Assembly (NCBI RefSeq): GCF_030818415.1
Contig: NZ_JAUTAE010000001.1
Span: forward strand, 1,428,501 to 1,492,500
DNA: 64,000 nucleotides
Direction: 5' to 3'
Source: Sphingomonas sp. SORGH_AS_0950
GTDB lineage: Bacteria; Pseudomonadota; Alphaproteobacteria; Sphingomonadales; Sphingomonadaceae
Shown here: in pieces, positions 31,571-41,211 of the stretch
Numbering within the stretch: the stretch's first letter is position 1
Layout: every line of letters begins with the position of its first letter
Translations under genes and position numbers: made by a program
Notes under the pieces: generated by a model
The model's database searches: none
What the model was told of the DNA's origin: nothing
Seen by the model: the letters and a program-made list of their open reading frames with translations, nothing else

Positions 31571-34003
31571 ATGCATTCGACCACAGGCCGCCTGACGGTG
31601 GCCACAATCCTGCTCGGCCTGTCGCAGACGGCCCTCATCGCACCGGCGGGGGCGCAGGCGATGATCCAGCCGCAAGGCGATCCGCGCGATGCGGACGACA
31701 AGGCCGACGTCATCGTCACCGCGCAGAAGCGCGAGCAGCGGATCGCGGACGTGCCGCTGACCGTCACCGCCGTCTCGGGCGCGCGCATGGCCGATCTGGG
31801 CGTCAATTCGCTGTCCGAGGTCGCGCAATATATCCCCGGCCTCCAGATCCAGGAGCAGAGCGCGAACAGCCCCGGCTTCGTGATCCGGGGCATCACGTCG
31901 GACTCCGGCTCGGCGCAGCAGGGTGCGCGCGTCACCGTCTATTACAACGGCATCGACACCAGCCGGAAGCAGGGCGCCTATCAGGACCTGTACGATATCG
32001 AACGGATCGAGGTCGCCAAGGGGCCGCAGGCGACGCTGTTCGGCACCGCCGCCGCGGTCGGTGCGATCAGCATCATCTCGGCGCGCCCCCATGCGGGGAC
32101 CGAAAGCGGGATCGTCGCCTCCTATGGCAATTTCGACCGAACCCAGGTGTCGGGTTTCCTGAATGCGGGCAACGACGTGCTCGCGGGGCGCATCGCCTTT
32201 GCCTATAAATATCGCGACGGCTATGTCCGCAACATCGCGGGGGACCCGAACATCCCCAACCAGAATCAGGGCCGCGTCGATCAGGACGACCTGAACGGAC
32301 AGGACCAGCGCGGCCTGCGCGGATCGCTGCGCTGGACGCCCAACAGTTCGCTGACCGCCGACCTGATCCTGACCTATGACGGACAGCGCAATCCCGGCAC
32401 CGCGTTCAAGAGCCGGGCCTTCGCCCCTACCGGCGGACAGACGGGGGATTACGGCTATGCCGAGCTGTCGGGTTCGCCCTTCTCCGCCGGAGTGCTGGGC
32501 GCGCGCAAGCTGGGGCTGACGCGCAACGTCTATGACGCCAACCTGACCGTCGCGGTCGATGTCGCGCCGGGCATCACCTTCACCACGGTCAACGGCTATC
32601 GCCGGTTCGACGCGCTCGAGATCTTCGACGCGGATGGCGGCCCCGCCTGGTATCTGGAGTTCGGCGAGGATGCGCGCGGCGACCAGTGGAGCCATGAGGG
32701 CCGCTTCGCCTTCGAGGGAGCCAAGGCCCGCGCCTCCTTCGGCTGGAACGCCTTTTTCGAAAACGGGCAGCAGCGCGTGCCCTTCTCCACCGAGGAAGGC
32801 ACCTATCTGGCCTGTTCGGTCGCGCGCGACTTCGCCCCCATCCGCCAGATGCTGAACGCGGCCGGACTGCCGACCGGCACCGCCTGCGTCGCGGCCAACG
32901 GCACCATCCCGGCGACGCGCGCCACCGCGATCCTGTCGCGCGGGGCCGCGACCGTCCTGCCCTATAGCGCCAGCTTCGCCAATGACGGGCGCAACAACAG
33001 CTATTCGGTGTTCGGCGACGCCAGCTGGATGCCCACCCCGGCGCTGGAGCTGACCGCGGGTGCGCGCGTGCTGATCGAGGACCGGCGTTCGGCCTATAGC
33101 TCGGTCATGCCCGACAGCCGGTTGCTGGCGGGCGCGGGCATCTTCACCAGCCTGCTCGGCGCGGCCAACACCAAGGGACAGGTCTTCACCGCGCAGCGCA
33201 GCTATGCCGCGATCCTGCCGCGCTTCAACGCGCTCTATCGGCTGGGCGGCGGGGTGAACCTCTATGCGACGATCAGCAAGGGTCGCCGCTCGCCGGTGGT
33301 CCAGCTCGATGCGCAGCGCGTCGTACCGCTCAGCGTCCCCAATTCGGGCGCGGTGCCCCGGTTGCAGATCGTGCCCGAGGAAAGCGTCTGGAATTACGAA
33401 GGCGGCATCAAGGGGCGGGTCGGCCCCTTCTCCGGCGCCGCCTCGGTCTTCTACCAGCGTTACAAGGGTTTCCAGGTCTCGGTCTTCGAAAACGGGCTGA
33501 CCGTCACGCGCAGCGCGGGCTCGGCGAACAATATCGGGGTCGAGCTGGAGGGCAATCTGGCGGTCCATCGCTGGCTGAACCTGTTCGCGACCTTCGCCTA
33601 TATCGATGGCGGCATCGCCGACGATCCGGCCAATGGCGTGTTCGCGGGCAACCGCTTCCGGCTCCAGCCCGATACGACCGCCTCGGGCGGGGCGAGCCTG
33701 CGCATTCCCGTGGGCGCGTCGGCAACCTTCTATGCGACGCCCAGCGCGACCTATCGCTCCAAGGTGTTCTTCGAGCTGCCCAACAGCGCGGCGATTTCGC
33801 AGGGGGGCTATACGCTGGTCAATCTGCGCGCCGGGCTGGAATTCGGCGACCGGGGCCGGTTCCATGTCGGGGGCTTCGCGCGCAACCTGACCGACAAGCG
33901 CTATCTGATCGATGCCGGGAATACCGGCGGCATGTTCGACGCGCCCACCTATATCGCGGGCGAGCCGCGCTTCTATGGCCTGGAGGCGGGCGCGCGCTTC
34001 TGA
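31571..34003 (+). CDS. TonB-dependent receptor
   Basis: This 810-residue outer-membrane receptor has a signal peptide ending GAQA and a TonB-box/plug start DVIVTAQKREQRIADVPLTVTAVSG. The plug contains RIEVAKGPQATLFGTAAAVGAI, and the barrel ends YGLEAGARF. The AQKREQ form places it in the Fe-siderophore/oligosaccharide-like receptor group common in sphingomonads, distinct from the GTRI-type tandem pair at 12-18 kb. It is divergent from phoD and followed 99 bp later by a cell wall hydrolase gene. GGGGGGAAAA lies before the ATG. The ligand is unknown. Confidence 0.94.
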   Translation: MHSTTGRLTVATILLGLSQTALIAPAGAQAMIQPQGDPRDADDKADVIVTAQKREQRIADVPLTVTAVSGARMADLGVNSLSEVAQYIPGLQIQEQSANSPGFVIRGITSDSGSAQQGARVTVYYNGIDTSRKQGAYQDLYDIERIEVAKGPQATLFGTAAAVGAISIISARPHAGTESGIVASYGNFDRTQVSGFLNAGNDVLAGRIAFAYKYRDGYVRNIAGDPNIPNQNQGRVDQDDLNGQDQRGLRGSLRWTPNSSLTADLILTYDGQRNPGTAFKSRAFAPTGGQTGDYGYAELSGSPFSAGVLGARKLGLTRNVYDANLTVAVDVAPGITFTTVNGYRRFDALEIFDADGGPAWYLEFGEDARGDQWSHEGRFAFEGAKARASFGWNAFFENGQQRVPFSTEEGTYLACSVARDFAPIRQMLNAAGLPTGTACVAANGTIPATRATAILSRGAATVLPYSASFANDGRNNSYSVFGDASWMPTPALELTAGARVLIEDRRSAYSSVMPDSRLLAGAGIFTSLLGAANTKGQVFTAQRSYAAILPRFNALYRLGGGVNLYATISKGRRSPVVQLDAQRVVPLSVPNSGAVPRLQIVPEESVWNYEGGIKGRVGPFSGAASVFYQRYKGFQVSVFENGLTVTRSAGSANNIGVELEGNLAVHRWLNLFATFAYIDGGIADDPANGVFAGNRFRLQPDTTASGGASLRIPVGASATFYATPSATYRSKVFFELPNSAAISQGGYTLVNLRAGLEFGDRGRFHVGGFARNLTDKRYLIDAGNTGGMFDAPTYIAGEPRFYGLEAGARF

Positions 34004-34102
34004 CGGCGAACAGACGCGTCCGTTTCCGGTGACTTAACCGCTTTCTAACCCTGTCCGCCATAAAGCGGCGTCCATGAACGGGCGGGTTGGAAAGCGGATG
34101 TC

Positions 34103-35038
34103 ATGCGGCGCTGGCTGATGTTGATCGCGACATTGGCGGTCGCCACCTCGTGCACGCCGGTGCGCCGGGCCCGTCCGCATCTGACGCTGGACGTGCCCCC
34201 ACCGACCACGCGGACGCTGCTGCGCCAGCTCGCGCTCGACGTGCCCGAGACCGACCTGCCCGAGACGCTGGCGCCGGGCACCCCGATCGAGATGGCCGCC
34301 GCCCCCGCCTTCCACGGCATCGCCCGCACCGCGCGGGACGCCGCGCGCGCCGCCGAATGCCTGACCGCCGCCATCTATTACGAGGCACGCTCCGAGCCGG
34401 TCGACGGCCAGCGCGCAGTGGCACAGGTTGTGCTGAACCGCGTGCGCGACCGCGCCTTTCCCAAGAGCATCTGCGGCGTCGTCTATCAGGGTTCGGATCG
34501 GTCGACCGGGTGCCAGTTCAGCTTCACCTGTGACGGGTCGATGGACCAGCCGCGCGACCCCAACGCCTGGGCCCGCGCGGCGGCGGTGGCGCAGGGCGCG
34601 CTGGCGGGGCTCGTCTATGCGCCGGTCGGTGCGGCGACCTTCTACCACGCCAATTACGTCCTGCCCTGGTGGGCCTCCAGCCTGAACCGGATCGGCGCTG
34701 TCGGCAGCCATATCTTCTATCGCTGGCGCGGTGCGCTGGAGCGCGACCTGTCCTTCCGACAGGGCTATGCCGGGGTCGAGCCCGCCATCCCGGCCCGCGC
34801 CGCCGCCCCGGCCATGGCCGACAGCATCGCCGCCGTCGCGCCCGAGGCGGTCAACGGCGTGACCATCCATCGGGGCGATCCCTCCCGCCTCGTCGCCGAT
34901 GACGGCCCCGAGGTGGCGCCCGCGCTCAAGGTGCCGGTGACGACCGCCGGGGTCCGCATCCATCGCAACGGCTTCGCGCATGACGGCGCCGATGTTTCGC
35001 AAGGGGCCATTGTCGGCGAGGAAAGCGATCCGGGCTGA
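34103..35038 (+). CDS. SleB/CwlJ-type cell wall hydrolase, probable lipoprotein
   Basis: This 311-residue protein has a short signal with a lipobox-like LAVATSCTP (Cys17), followed by a Pro-rich linker and a hydrolase domain. Typical SleB elements are ECLTAAIYYEARSEP (Glu in YYEAR is the expected catalytic residue), GQRAVAQVVLNRVRD, FPKSICGVVYQG and TFYHANYVLPWW. The C-terminal third is low complexity. Family members are peptidoglycan lytic enzymes. In non-sporulating alphaproteobacteria they are assumed to act in wall remodelling. Confidence 0.9.
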   Translation: MRRWLMLIATLAVATSCTPVRRARPHLTLDVPPPTTRTLLRQLALDVPETDLPETLAPGTPIEMAAAPAFHGIARTARDAARAAECLTAAIYYEARSEPVDGQRAVAQVVLNRVRDRAFPKSICGVVYQGSDRSTGCQFSFTCDGSMDQPRDPNAWARAAAVAQGALAGLVYAPVGAATFYHANYVLPWWASSLNRIGAVGSHIFYRWRGALERDLSFRQGYAGVEPAIPARAAAPAMADSIAAVAPEAVNGVTIHRGDPSRLVADDGPEVAPALKVPVTTAGVRIHRNGFAHDGADVSQGAIVGEESDPG

Positions 35039-35045
35039 AGCCCGC

Positions 35046-35741
35046 TCAGCCGATCGTGTCGATCCAGTCGGGCAGGTCACCCAGCCGGTCGAGTTGCCGG
35101 AAACGCGGATGATCCTGCGGCACCTCCCCCGCTTCATGGCTCCAGGCCAGCGGCTGGGGGATATAGGCTGCCCAGGCCCCCGCCTTCAGCGCGGGCAGGA
35201 TGTCCGAGCGCATCGAATCCCCCGCCATTACGGCCGCCTCCGGTGCGACGCCGTGGCGGTCGAAGATGCGCGCGAAGGTGTCGGGCGTCTTGTCGCTGAC
35301 GATCGCGACATCGGCGAAATGCGCCCCCAGCCCGGAGGCCGCCAGCTTGGCTTCCTGATGCAGCAGGTCGCCCTTGGTCACCAGCACCAGCCGCCCCCGC
35401 CCGGCCAGCGCGGCCATCGTCTCGGCGATGCCGTCGAGCAGTTCGACCGGATGCGCGAGCAGCCGCCGCCCCGCCTCCAGCAGCCGTGCGACCAGCTCGG
35501 TCGGCAGGGTCGGCCCGGCCAGCTCCACCGCCGTCTCGATCATCGACAGGGTAAAGCCCTTCGCGCCATAGCCATAGAGCCGCAGATTGCGCCCCTCGCA
35601 CGCCTCCAGCGTCGCGCGCGCCACCCGCGCCTCGGCAAAGGGGGCGAGCAGGCCGACCAGCGCCTCCTCGGTCTCGGCGAAATGCCGCATATTGTGCCAG
35701 AGCGTGTCGTCCGCATCCAGGCAGATGAGTTCGATCGCCAT
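35046..35741 (-). CDS. HAD-superfamily hydrolase
   Basis: About 231 residues. Motif I is LDADDTLWH (nucleophile Asp), motif II LVTKGD, the motif III lysine lies near SDKTPDT, and motif IV is MAGDSMRSDI. A helical cap separates motifs I and II. The start at 35741 (MAIELI) has GGGAG eight bases upstream; an ATG two codons earlier is also possible. It should be a cytoplasmic phosphatase of unknown substrate. The end is 7 bp from the convergent cell wall hydrolase gene. Confidence 0.88.
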   Translation of the reverse strand: MAIELICLDADDTLWHNMRHFAETEEALVGLLAPFAEARVARATLEACEGRNLRLYGYGAKGFTLSMIETAVELAGPTLPTELVARLLEAGRRLLAHPVELLDGIAETMAALAGRGRLVLVTKGDLLHQEAKLAASGLGAHFADVAIVSDKTPDTFARIFDRHGVAPEAAVMAGDSMRSDILPALKAGAWAAYIPQPLAWSHEAGEVPQDHPRFRQLDRLGDLPDWIDTIG

Positions 35742-35835
35742 GCCCATATCTCCCGTTACGCGCCGCTTTCCATCACGATTTCGGGGATGATGCGCAAGCC
35801 CGGCCGGGGGCGCGACCGGGTGCCGTCACGGCGGA

Positions 35836-38421
35836 TCAGGACGCGTGGGGATCGTATCGTCGTGCGCCCGCGCCCATCGCCGCCTGGATGCCCGTGACCA
35901 GCGCATCCACCGTGAAGGGCTTGGTCAGCAGTTGCATCCCCGGCGCCAGATGCCCGCTGTTCAGCACCGCGCTCTCCGCATAGCCGGTGATGAACATGAT
36001 ATTCAGATAGGGGCGGAGTTCCCGTCCCGCCTCGGCCATCTGGCGCCCGTTCATGCCGCCGGGCAGCCCGACATCGGTGACGAGCAGGTCGATCCGCCGG
36101 TCCGAGCGCAGCAGGGCGAGCCCGGCGGCGCTGTCGCCCGCCTCGATCACCCGATAGCCCATGTCGCGCAGCACATCGGCGATCATCAGCCGCACGGTCG
36201 CCTCGTCGTCGACGATCAGCACCGTCTCGCCCGCGCCGCTTGCACTTCCGCGCGCGGCGGCGGGGCCGGACCGCTCCGCCTCGACCAGGCCGTCATGGCG
36301 CGGCAGATAGAGGTGGACGGTCGTCCCCTCGCCCGGCGTCGACTGGATGCGGACCTGGCCGCCCGACTGTTGGGCGAAACCATAGATCATGCTCAGCCCC
36401 AGCCCGGTCCCCTGCCCCAGCGGCTTGGTGGTGAAGAAGGGGTCGAACGCCTTTTCGATGACGTCGGGGGTCATGCCGGTCCCGGTATCGGTGACGCACA
36501 GCACCAGATAGTCGCCCTCGGGTATGTCGCCGAAGCGCGCATTGTCATCGGCGAGGTGCCGGTTGACCATCTCGATCGTGATCCGCCCGCCCTCGGGCAT
36601 GGCGTCGCGCGCGTTGATGCACAGGTTCAGCAGCGCATTCTCGAGCTGCGGCGCATCGACCAGCACGGTCCACAGATCGTCCGCGCCGCGCGTCTCCAGT
36701 GTGATGGCCGGACCGACCGTGCGCTGGATCAGGTCGGTCATGCCGCCGACCAGCCCGGCGATATCGGTCGCGCGCGGGGCGAGCGTCTGGCGCCGCGAAA
36801 AGGCGAGCAGCCGATGGGTCAGCGCCGCCGCCCGTCGCGCCGCGCCCTGCGCCGCGTCCATGTAACGGTCGACATCGGCGATGCGTCCCTGCGACAGCCG
36901 CAGCGCCATCAGTTCGAGCGAGCCCGAGATACCGGCGAGCAGATTGTTGAAATCATGCGCCAGCCCGCCGGTCAGCTGTCCCACCGCCTCCATCTTCTGC
37001 GACTGGCGCAGCGCCTCCTCGGCGCGCATCAGCTCGGCGGTGCGGTCGGCCACGCGCTGTTCGAGCTGGTCGGTCAGCGCGCGCAGTTCGGCGATCGCGC
37101 AGTCGCGTTCCGCCTCCAGCGCCCGGCGACTGCCGACATCGATCAGCACGCCGGGGAAATGCAGCGGCGTGCCGTCGGGCGCGTGATCGACCCGCCCATT
37201 CGCCTCCAGCCAGTGATAATGGCCGTCGCGCCGCCGCACGCGATATTGATGCGCATAGGCGCCGCCCCGCGCGATCGCCTCGTCGATCGCCTCGGCCAGC
37301 CCCGCGCGGTCGTCCGGGTGGACCGTCTCCACCACCTGCGCCAGGCTCAGCCCGTCATGGCCGAGCGCGGGGTCCAGCCCGAAGGTGCGCGCGAACGGCT
37401 CGTCCACGGTGAAACGGTCGGTCGGCAGGTCCCAGAACCAGGTGCCGATGATCGCCCCGGCCTCCAGCGCCAGCTGCACCCGCTCGGCATTCTGGCGGGC
37501 GCGGGCCTCGCTCTCGCGCAGTTGGTGCTCGACGCGGATCCGCTGGGTGATGTCGAAGCTGACCCCCGGAAAACGGACGCAGCGCCCCGCCGCGTCGGGA
37601 ATGCAGCGGCCTTGCGCCGACACCCAATGGACCGTGCCATCGGCCTCGACCAGCCGATATTCGGAAGTGAAGCGCCCCTCCCGGCCGATGCCGGTCTCCG
37701 CCATCGCGACGCCGACCTCGGCCTGGACGCGCTCCCGATCGTCGGGGTGGATGCCCTGGAAGAACTCGGCGATCGGCATGCCGCGCTCGGCCGCCGCCGG
37801 ATCGACCCCGTACATCGCCGCGAAGCGCGCATCGGAGCGGACCGAATCATTGCACACGTCCCAGTCCCACAGGCCGACATGCGCGCCCGAACTCAGCGCC
37901 AGGTCCAGCCGCTCGTCCGCCTCGCGCTGTCGCCGTTCGGCCAGCACCCGCGCAGTCGTCTCGCCCGTGACGCAGACCATGCCCGCGATCCCGCCGTCAT
38001 CGTCGAAGACCGGCGAATAGGAAAAGGTCCAGTAGCTTTCCTCGGGCCGCCCCTCACGCGCCAGGTCGAGCCGCATGTCGGTGACCTGCGCGACCCCGCC
38101 CGACAGCGCCTTGTCGACCAGCGGCGAGATGTCGTCCCAGATGCTGCCCCACAGGATGCGGAACGGCATGCCCATCGCCGTCGCCGCGCGATAGCCCAGG
38201 ATCGGCCGATAGGCGTCATTGTAGAAGGAGATCAGGTCCGGCCCCCAGACCAGATACATCGGCACCGGACAGGCAAGCATCGTCGCCAGCTGGCATCGCA
38301 GCGCGACCGGCCATGTGCCCGGCGCGCCGAGCGACGTCGCGCCCCAGTCGAAGGCGGTGATCTCCTCCACCACCTGGCCCGACAGGCCGCGTAGGAATTC
38401 CAAAGATGATTGCGCCATCAT
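35836..38421 (-). CDS. PAS-domain hybrid sensor histidine kinase with C-terminal receiver
   Basis: About 861 residues without membrane helices. An N-terminal PAS/GAF-like input region ([11 protein letters not shown]) is followed by two PAS/PAC units ([12 protein letters not shown] ... FDITQRI and [12 protein letters not shown] ... VLIDVGSRR). Then come a coiled coil ([23 protein letters not shown]), H-box [11 protein letters not shown]-box [11 protein letters not shown]-box GTGLGLSM, and a receiver with phospho-acceptor Asp in [10 protein letters not shown]. It is a soluble hybrid kinase, possibly a light/redox or metabolite sensor. The PAS segments show no NCRFL-type flavin-cysteine motif. 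The output partner is not in the window. An upstream in-frame ATG at 38472 is less likely as the start. Confidence 0.92.
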   Translation of the reverse strand: MMAQSSLEFLRGLSGQVVEEITAFDWGATSLGAPGTWPVALRCQLATMLACPVPMYLVWGPDLISFYNDAYRPILGYRAATAMGMPFRILWGSIWDDISPLVDKALSGGVAQVTDMRLDLAREGRPEESYWTFSYSPVFDDDGGIAGMVCVTGETTARVLAERRQREADERLDLALSSGAHVGLWDWDVCNDSVRSDARFAAMYGVDPAAAERGMPIAEFFQGIHPDDRERVQAEVGVAMAETGIGREGRFTSEYRLVEADGTVHWVSAQGRCIPDAAGRCVRFPGVSFDITQRIRVEHQLRESEARARQNAERVQLALEAGAIIGTWFWDLPTDRFTVDEPFARTFGLDPALGHDGLSLAQVVETVHPDDRAGLAEAIDEAIARGGAYAHQYRVRRRDGHYHWLEANGRVDHAPDGTPLHFPGVLIDVGSRRALEAERDCAIAELRALTDQLEQRVADRTAELMRAEEALRQSQKMEAVGQLTGGLAHDFNNLLAGISGSLELMALRLSQGRIADVDRYMDAAQGAARRAAALTHRLLAFSRRQTLAPRATDIAGLVGGMTDLIQRTVGPAITLETRGADDLWTVLVDAPQLENALLNLCINARDAMPEGGRITIEMVNRHLADDNARFGDIPEGDYLVLCVTDTGTGMTPDVIEKAFDPFFTTKPLGQGTGLGLSMIYGFAQQSGGQVRIQSTPGEGTTVHLYLPRHDGLVEAERSGPAAARGSASGAGETVLIVDDEATVRLMIADVLRDMGYRVIEAGDSAAGLALLRSDRRIDLLVTDVGLPGGMNGRQMAEAGRELRPYLNIMFITGYAESAVLNSGHLAPGMQLLTKPFTVDALVTGIQAAMGAGARRYDPHAS

Positions 38422-38587
38422 GCCATTGTCTAACGATGCGTCGCCGGGTGCCATAATACGGTATAGAAGCAACAGTCTTCAGAAATCGTTAGCCTTTTCC
38501 CCATGAACCGTCGTCAGGGACCCCGGTAGCGCGTCAAAGTCGATCTGTCCGGGTGACAGGCCGGACCGGGGCGGTTAGGCCGGTCGG

Positions 38588-39031
38588 GTGACGGCGATCC
38601 GGAGCCTGCTCGCGCAACGCCATGGGGCCGTGCTGCTGTGCGCGGCGGCGTTGCTGCTCAGGCTGATCGTGCCGACCGGCTATATGATCGGCGATGTCGG
38701 GGGGCATATGGCGATCACTTTGTGTCCGGGCAGCGCCGCTCCGCCCGCCCAGGCCGCCCCGCCGATGACGCATGGCCACGGGCATGGCCTGTCCGCCGCG
38801 ACCGCCCCCGCCCATGGTTCGCACGACCATCGCGGGCGCGAGCATGGGGCCGACCTGCCCTGCGCCTTTTCGGGACTGTCCACGGCCGGGCTGGCGGCGG
38901 TCGATCCGGTCCTGCTGGCCGCGTTCATCGCCTTCGTCATGGCGACGGGGCTGGTCGCACCAGCCCTATCGCGCCCGGCCGCGCCGCTTCATCTCCGCCC
39001 GCCGCTTCGGGGACCGCCCGCGCAACGCTGA
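38588..39031 (+). CDS. DUF2946-like small membrane protein, His-rich
   Basis: This 147-residue protein with a GTG start has a first helix (LLCAAALLLRLIVPTGYMI) and a central loop very rich in His (THGHGHGLSA, HGSHDHRGREHG). Two cysteines follow the DUF2946 pattern (ITLCPGS and DLPCAFSG), then a second helix. Proteins of this type usually sit near TonB receptors, PepSY proteins or copper genes. The His-rich loop suggests metal binding in the periplasm. It is followed after 95 bp by the PepSY protein. Function unknown. Confidence 0.7.
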   Translation: MTAIRSLLAQRHGAVLLCAAALLLRLIVPTGYMIGDVGGHMAITLCPGSAAPPAQAAPPMTHGHGHGLSAATAPAHGSHDHRGREHGADLPCAFSGLSTAGLAAVDPVLLAAFIAFVMATGLVAPALSRPAAPLHLRPPLRGPPAQR

Positions 39032-39126
39032 CCGCGTTTCGTCGGGTGTCGCACGCACGCGATGCCCCTTTCCGATCCTCGCCCCGTTATCGGCCATGCC
39101 GATACGGGCCGGTCGAAAGCGCCTTC

Positions 39127-40569
39127 ATGCTGATATCGTCCCCACAGCCGGACCGGTTCCCGTCCGGCGCCCCCTCCGCCCACCCCGCGTCGCACGCCGC
39201 CTTTCACCGCACCATCTGGCGATGGCATTTCTGGGCGGGATTGCTGGTCGCGCCCGTCCTGCTGATGCTCAGCGCGACGGGCGCCATCTATCTGTTCAAC
39301 GGCGCGCTGAACGACGCGCTCTACCCCGGACTGCGGTTCGTCGCGCCGCATCGCGGCGACGTCCCGATGTCGCGGATGATCGCGGCGGCGCTGGCGGCGC
39401 ATCCCGGCTCCGCCTCGCGGGTCGACATGCCCGACACCGCTGATCGCGCCGCGGTCGTGTTCGTGACGCCCGACCATGGCGAGCCGCTGCGCGTCGCGGT
39501 CGATCCCGGCACGGGGCGCGTGCTGGGCAGCGTGGTCTATGACCGCACCCTGGTCGGCTGGGCCGACGCCATGCACCGGTCGATGCTGATAGGCGTGGCG
39601 GGCGAGCGGCTAATCGAACTGGCGGTCAGCTGGGCGCTGGTCCTGCTGGTCACGGGAATGATCCTGTGGTGGCCGCGCAGGGGCTGGCGCGCGGCGGGCA
39701 CGCTCTATCCGCGCCTGTCGGGGCGGGGACGGCGTTTCTGGCGCGAGCTCCATGCACCCCTGGGTCTGTGGAGCGTGGGGCTGATCGGCTTCCTGATCGT
39801 CACCGGCCTGCCCTGGGCGGGGATCAGCGGCCCGCTGCTCCACCGGGTCAGCGCGGCGGCGGGGATCGGCTATCCGCCCTCCTTCCGCCAGTACAACATC
39901 CCCCGGAGCGTCCCGATGAAGGCGGCGCTGGGCGAGGCACCCTGGACGCTGGAGGATGCGCCGATGCCGCAGTCGGGCATGGCCGCCATGTCGAGCGACC
40001 ATGCCGATCACAGCCCCGCCACCCCCGGCACGACGCGCGATCCGGCGGTGATCCGGGGGACCGACCGGGTGACGGCGATCCTGGCCGCTCATGGCTGGTC
40101 GGGCAGCTATCGCCTGTTCCTGCCCAAGGGCCCGCGCGGCGTCTATACCGTCTTCACCTATCCCGGCCGGCCGGAGGGGCAGAAGACGCTCTATATCGAC
40201 CGATACACGTTCCGCCCGATCGGGCCGGAGGTTCGCTATGCCCAATATGGCATTGTCGGCCGTGCGGTGGAGTCCGGGGTGCAACTGCACATGGGCCAGT
40301 ATTTCGGGCTGGCGAACCAGTTGCTGATGCTGATCCCGTGCCTCGCCATCTGGGGGCTGACGATCAGCGGGGTCGCGATGTGGTGGAAGCGACGTCCGGC
40401 GGGACGGCTGGGCGCGCCGCCGCGACTGTCGGGCGCGCGGGTTCGCGGGCTGGTCGTCGCTTTGATCGTCGCGGGCGTCGTCCTGCCGCTGTTCGGCCTG
40501 TCGTTGCTGGTCGTCGCGCTGCTGGATCGCATCGCGGTGGCGATGCGGCGGGGAATGGCGCGGGCGTAA
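39127..40569 (+). CDS. PepSY-associated TM helix protein (PiuB-like)
   Basis: This 480-residue inner-membrane protein starts TIWRWHFWAGLLVAPVLLMLSATGAIYLF, a typical first helix of the PepSY_TM family. Further helices lie near residues 160-180 (LIELAVSWALVLLVTGMILWW), 215-235, 410-430 and 445-465. Periplasmic PepSY-like regions lie between them, one with a His/Ala-rich insert (MSSDHADHSP). Members are linked to iron or haem acquisition, some as ferric-siderophore reductases. It lies downstream of the His-rich DUF2946-like gene and upstream of tspO. The exact substrate is not visible. Confidence 0.88.
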   Translation: MLISSPQPDRFPSGAPSAHPASHAAFHRTIWRWHFWAGLLVAPVLLMLSATGAIYLFNGALNDALYPGLRFVAPHRGDVPMSRMIAAALAAHPGSASRVDMPDTADRAAVVFVTPDHGEPLRVAVDPGTGRVLGSVVYDRTLVGWADAMHRSMLIGVAGERLIELAVSWALVLLVTGMILWWPRRGWRAAGTLYPRLSGRGRRFWRELHAPLGLWSVGLIGFLIVTGLPWAGISGPLLHRVSAAAGIGYPPSFRQYNIPRSVPMKAALGEAPWTLEDAPMPQSGMAAMSSDHADHSPATPGTTRDPAVIRGTDRVTAILAAHGWSGSYRLFLPKGPRGVYTVFTYPGRPEGQKTLYIDRYTFRPIGPEVRYAQYGIVGRAVESGVQLHMGQYFGLANQLLMLIPCLAIWGLTISGVAMWWKRRPAGRLGAPPRLSGARVRGLVVALIVAGVVLPLFGLSLLVVALLDRIAVAMRRGMARA

Positions 40570-40640
40570 ATTCGCGGGTCCGCTGAACGGCGGGGGCGCC
40601 TGCTCGTTGTCGCTCCGATCGCATGAGTTTCGGAGAGACG

Positions 40641-41159
40641 ATGATGAACGCCACCCGCTCCACCGGATTGTCGCCGCTGATCGCGGGCGGGGCCGCAGCC
40701 GCCGTGCTGGGACTGAGCGCGCTGGTCGGGCGGCGCAACGCCCCCGACCGGTCGCATCCCGGCATCCGCCGCTGGTATGCCCGGCTCGACAAGCCCGGCT
40801 TCACCCCGCCCGACAAGCTGTTCGGCGCGGTCTGGCCAGTGCTGGAGACGCTGGCGGGCGTGGGCGGCTATCGGCTGCTCCGCCAGCCCGCATCGCCGCG
40901 TCGCAATGCGGCGGTGGCGCTGTGGCTGGGCAACAGCGCGATGATCGGCGGCTGGACCGAGCTGTTCTTCCGGGCCCGCCGCCCCGGTCCCAGCGCGGTC
41001 GCGGCAGGGGCGATGACCCTGGGCACCGCCACGCTGGCCGCCACCGCGTGGAAGATCGACCGCCCGGCCGCCGCCAGCGTGGTGCCGCTGGCCGCCTGGC
41101 TGGGCTTCGCCACCGTGCTGGCGAGCGAGGTCGCGCGTCGCAACCCGCCGGAAAAATGA
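40641..41159 (+). CDS. tspO: TspO/MBR family tryptophan-rich sensory protein
   Basis: About 172 residues with five predicted helices. The family signature WYARLDKPGFTPPDKLFGAVWPVLETLAG is present with LWLGNSAMIGGWTELFFRARRPG, but it has fewer Trp residues than typical TspO. TspO proteins bind porphyrins and can modulate tetrapyrrole export and respiration-linked gene control. GGAGAG sits 4 nt before the ATG at 40641 and 7 nt before the ATG at 40644; a GA-rich upstream ATG at 40623 is less likely. It is 52 bp before the oxidase operon, fitting a haem- or oxygen-related role. Confidence 0.88.
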   Translation: MMNATRSTGLSPLIAGGAAAAVLGLSALVGRRNAPDRSHPGIRRWYARLDKPGFTPPDKLFGAVWPVLETLAGVGGYRLLRQPASPRRNAAVALWLGNSAMIGGWTELFFRARRPGPSAVAAGAMTLGTATLAATAWKIDRPAAASVVPLAAWLGFATVLASEVARRNPPEK

Positions 41160-41211
41160 CGCTTGGATGAAGATCGCATGAACCGTTTCGCGACCGAAGC
41201 GTTCGGGCGGG

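Noticed and set aside
35845..38394. Plus-strand open frame opposite the PAS hybrid kinase
   Set aside because: The product is His/Arg/Gln-rich without recognisable structure, and the kinase on the other strand is unambiguous.
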